Assembly (NCBI GenBank): GCA_016870775.1
Contig: VGAK01000016.1
Span: forward strand, 1-40,154
Source: Actinomycetota bacterium
GTDB lineage: Bacteria; Actinomycetota; Acidimicrobiia; Acidimicrobiales; Ilumatobacteraceae
Direction: 5' to 3'
DNA: 40,154 nucleotides
Part shown: positions 37,749 to 40,154 of the stretch, one piece after another
How positions within the stretch are numbered: the first letter of the stretch is position 1
How the letters are laid out: every line of letters starts with the position of its first letter
The notes under the pieces: generated by a model
The model's input: only the letters and a program-made list of their open reading frames with translations
What the model was told of the DNA's origin: nothing
Databases searched by the model: none
Position numbers and translations under genes: made by a program

Positions 37749-38151
37749 TGGTGATGCGCCGGATCTCCTCGGAGACCTCGAGGGTCTCGGGAGTCTGGGG
37801 CACCGCGGTCTGCATCAGCATCATCTTGGTGATGTCGCCCTCGACCTTGATGCGCCCGGCCATGAACGCCTGCATGCTCGCGGCCGGATCCTGCGCCACG
37901 AACAACTGGCGCGCGGTGTCGTAGTCGGTGGTGATCGTGAGGTCGGGGTTCTCGAGCGCACCGAGTTCCATCTCGAGTCGGCCCGTCGATGAATCGATGT
38001 GGGCGTGGATCGTGCCCTCGCCGAAGGGGACCTTGGTCGCCACCACGTTGATCCGCACCAGCAACGGGACCTCCGGGACCCGGTCGGCCCACTTGTGGCG
38101 GATCTCGCGTGCCGCCTCGATCCATTCATCGGAGAGGAATTGGTGGCTCAT
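37744..38151 (-). CDS. SCP2 sterol-carrier domain protein
   Basis: A 135-residue soluble protein. It begins MSHQFLSDEWIEAAREIRHKW, a helix common before bacterial SCP2 domains, and continues with VPLLVRINVVATKVPFGEGTIHAHID, DLTITTDYDTARQLFVAQDP and AFMAGRIKVEGDITKMM, where the AFMAGRIKVEGD segment is diagnostic of SCP2. The domain forms a hydrophobic pocket for lipids or acyl-CoAs. It stands alone on the minus strand. Its ATG at 38151 has no obvious ribosome site. Confidence 0.88.
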   Translation of the reverse strand: MSHQFLSDEWIEAAREIRHKWADRVPEVPLLVRINVVATKVPFGEGTIHAHIDSSTGRLEMELGALENPDLTITTDYDTARQLFVAQDPAASMQAFMAGRIKVEGDITKMMLMQTAVPQTPETLEVSEEIRRITT

Positions 38152-38212
38152 TCGTGGCTCCGGACTGGTGCGTGGGGGCGGTGGGAGGTGCTGGCGTGGT
38201 GCCGCGGACAGT

Positions 38213-38239
38213 TTGTCAATTGGTGTCGCAATCTAGACC
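38213..38239 (+). promoter_or_regulatory. Possible serA promoter
   Basis: TTGTCA (38213-38218) and TAGACC (38234-38239) are separated by 15 bp, shorter than the ideal 17. The leader to ATG 38263 would be about 17 nt. Weak evidence. Confidence 0.25.
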
Positions 38240-38262
38240 ACTGACGGCGAGACTTGATCCTA

Positions 38263-39831
38263 ATGTCACGGATCCTCGTCACCGAAGAATTGGCCGAGGG
38301 CGGCCTGGCGCGCATGCGTGAGGCCGGCCACGAGGTGGACGTGCGCATCGGACTCGACCCCGACCAGTTGCGCGAGGCGATCAGGGGTGCGCACGCCCTG
38401 GTGGTGCGCTCGGCCACGAAGGTGGACGAGGGTCTCCTCGTGGCGGCCGATTCTCTGTTGGTGGTCGGACGCGCCGGGGTCGGGCTCGACAACGTCGACG
38501 TCGAAGCCGCCACCACGCGGGGCATCATGGTGGCCAACGCACCGGAGTCGAACATCGTCTCGGCCGCCGAGCACACGATGGCGATGCTGCTCGCGGTTGC
38601 GCGCAACGTGCCCCAGGCGCACGCCGCACTCGTGCAGGGTCGCTGGGAACGCAGCCGGTGGGAGGGCGTGGAGCTCTTCGACAAGGTGCTCGGTGTCGTC
38701 GGTCTCGGGCGCATCGGGAAACTCGTCGCGCAACGGGCCGCGGGGTTCGGCATGCGGCTCGTGGCGTACGACCCGTTCGTGTCCGAGGAACGTGCGAGGG
38801 CGATGAACATCGAGCTGCTCCCGCTCGAGGAACTGGTCGAGCGTGCCGATTTCATCACGGTCCACCTGCCGAAGAACAAAGAGACGGTGAACCTCTTCGG
38901 TTCCTCGTTGTTCGCGCGCGCCAAGTCGTCGCTGCGGATCATCAACGTGGCGCGCGGGGGCATCGTCAACGAGGTCGAGCTCGCCGATGCGATCAAGAAC
39001 GGGGTGGTGGCCGGGGCCGCGCTCGACGTGTTCGACACCGAACCCGCCACCGAGTCGCCGCTGTTCGGCCTCGACGGCGTGGTCGTCACACCGCATCTCG
39101 GGGCGAGCACCCGCGAGGCACAGGACCGCGCCGGTGACGACATCGCCGACCAGATCGTGCTCGCCCTCGCCGGTGATTTCGTCCCCTACGCGGTGAACAT
39201 CTCGGCCGCCGACGCCAACGAGACGCTCAAGCCCTACCTGCCGCTCGCCGAGCGCATCGGGCGGTTGTTCTCCTCGGCGGCGGGCGCGGTGGAGGAACTC
39301 GAGGTGGTCGCCTCCGGCGAGATCGCCGGGTACGACACGAGGATCCTCACGTTGGCCGCGCTGAAGGGCTTCTTCTCGGCGCGGTCGGTCGATGCGGTCA
39401 CCTATGTGAACGCCCCCCAGGTCGCCAAGGCTCAGGGCGTGAAGGTGCGCGAGAACAAGGCGGCCGGGGGTTCCAACAGCGACTGGGTGAACCTGGTGAC
39501 GCTGCGCACCGGGTTGCATTCGTTGTCGGCCACGTTGGTCGGCCCGCGGCGCCAGGCGCGAATCGTGATGTTCGACGACCATGTCACCGATGTGCCCCCG
39601 AGTGACCACATGCTGGTGGTGCGCAACGACGACCGCCCCGGTGTGATCGGACTCGTGGGAACCCTGCTCGGCGACCACGACGTGAACATCGCCGACATGG
39701 ACGTCGGCCGTGCCGACACCCCCGGCACGGCGTTGATGGTCATCGCAACCTCGCGCGAGGTGCCCGACAACGTGCTCGCAGACCTGCGGTCCAAGCCCGG
39801 CATCATCGAGGTCACCTCGCTGCGCGCCTAG
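38263..39831 (+). CDS. serA: D-3-phosphoglycerate dehydrogenase
   Basis: A 522-residue enzyme oxidising 3-phosphoglycerate to 3-phosphohydroxypyruvate, the first step of serine synthesis. The NAD motif GLGRIG is at 147-152. Catalytic residues are Arg231 in NVARGG, Glu260 in DVFDTEP and His278 in TPHLGAST. The long C-terminal half includes an intervening substrate-binding domain and an ACT domain (about 450-522, LVVRNDDRPGVIGLVGTLLG), the type I layout of mycobacteria, where serine can bind and inhibit. The start is ATG 38263; an in-frame TTG three codons upstream is less likely. Confidence 0.96.
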   Translation: MSRILVTEELAEGGLARMREAGHEVDVRIGLDPDQLREAIRGAHALVVRSATKVDEGLLVAADSLLVVGRAGVGLDNVDVEAATTRGIMVANAPESNIVSAAEHTMAMLLAVARNVPQAHAALVQGRWERSRWEGVELFDKVLGVVGLGRIGKLVAQRAAGFGMRLVAYDPFVSEERARAMNIELLPLEELVERADFITVHLPKNKETVNLFGSSLFARAKSSLRIINVARGGIVNEVELADAIKNGVVAGAALDVFDTEPATESPLFGLDGVVVTPHLGASTREAQDRAGDDIADQIVLALAGDFVPYAVNISAADANETLKPYLPLAERIGRLFSSAAGAVEELEVVASGEIAGYDTRILTLAALKGFFSARSVDAVTYVNAPQVAKAQGVKVRENKAAGGSNSDWVNLVTLRTGLHSLSATLVGPRRQARIVMFDDHVTDVPPSDHMLVVRNDDRPGVIGLVGTLLGDHDVNIADMDVGRADTPGTALMVIATSREVPDNVLADLRSKPGIIEVTSLRA

Positions 39832-39890
39832 AGCGCCACGGAGGTCCCCGGCGCGCTGCGGCTGGAGAGGGCAGACGCCGCGGGTCAGTT

Positions 39891-40154
39891 TCAGCGGGCG
39901 GCGTTGAGAGCGTCGCGGGTCTGGCGCGCGACGCGCGCGGCGGCCTCGGCGTGGTCGTGGATGCCGGCGTACAGCACCGCCCGGGAGGAGTTGACGACGA
40001 GTCCTGTACCGCGCGAGTCGCGCCCTGCGCGCACCACCTCTACGGGATCGCCACCTTGTGCGCCCACCCCGGGAACAAGGATCGGTATGTCGGCCACCAG
40101 GGCCCGCACGCGCGCCAACTCGGCCGGGTAGGTCGCCCCGACAACGAGTGCGAC
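39891..40154 (-). CDS. pyrF: Orotidine 5'-phosphate decarboxylase, C-terminal part (runs off the window)
   Basis: The last 87 codons of a gene entering from the right edge. On the minus strand it reads [13 protein letters not shown] at the edge, then [22 protein letters not shown] and [11 protein letters not shown]. These are the C-terminal features of group II (mycobacterial-type) OMP decarboxylase, including the GxGAQGGD phosphate-binding loop and the NSSR motif. The enzyme makes UMP in pyrimidine synthesis. The frame is open to the window end with no start, so the gene is cut by the edge, not truncated. It ends convergently with serA across a 59-bp gap. Confidence 0.9.
   Translation of the reverse strand, partial: VALVVGATYPAELARVRALVADIPILVPGVGAQGGDPVEVVRAGRDSRGTGLVVNSSRAVLYAGIHDHAEAAARVARQTRDALNAAR

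Overview
The window is a gene-dense, high-GC (about two-thirds G+C by eye) chromosomal segment that looks actinobacterial. Pointers are the mycobacterial-type RpiB, a MurA with Asp in place of the active-site Cys, a PASTA-domain protein, the cysteine desulfurase-mnmA ... MetE-like-ligA gene order (similar to Mycobacterium), heavy GTG start use and many TANNNT boxes 6-9 nt before start codons. Two b-type ATP synthase subunits and the overall gene set make me favour an uncultured or poorly known deep actinobacterium such as Acidimicrobiia. That placement is inference; a 16S or marker-gene tree would decide it.

Layout. 1-1816 (minus): 5' end of an S9 peptidase gene and a thiolase-like gene. 1865-4827 (plus): rpiB-glyA-wecA/tagO-like. 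5033-13019 (plus): a promoter and a complete F1Fo ATP synthase operon, with two small atpI/atpZ-type genes, then a, c, two b-type subunits, delta, alpha, gamma, beta, epsilon. 13183-20649: glpX, a second S9 peptidase, an unknown protein, a J-domain protein plus alpha/beta hydrolase pair, an MFS transporter and murA, mostly as divergent or convergent pairs. 20624-23844: a tiny membrane protein, a NifU C-terminal-domain protein, a MeaB-type GTPase, enoyl-CoA hydratase and an AzlC/AzlD pair. 23878-26130 (minus): SRPBCC protein, galT and a methyltransferase. 26184-32529: cysteine desulfurase-mnmA, a membrane protein, a MetE-like protein and ligA. 32566-35208: a small anchored extracellular protein divergent from a PASTA-domain pseudokinase. 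35263-40154: SDR, DHA2-type MFS, SCP2-domain protein, serA and the 3' end of pyrF.

Most genes are core metabolism (pentose phosphate, one-carbon/serine, gluconeogenesis, oxidative phosphorylation, cell-wall precursor synthesis, sulfur/tRNA thiolation, DNA ligation). No mobile element, phage, CRISPR array, rRNA or tRNA was found by eye, and no gap between genes exceeds 300 bp. I do not see a new multi-gene system. The most interesting signals are a PASTA receptor whose kinase domain has lost the VAIK Lys, the HRD-loop Asn and the DFG Asp; a window-wide pattern of apparently leaderless promoters, several arranged as tight divergent pairs; a very strong hairpin in a divergent intergenic region; and several small or unknown proteins.
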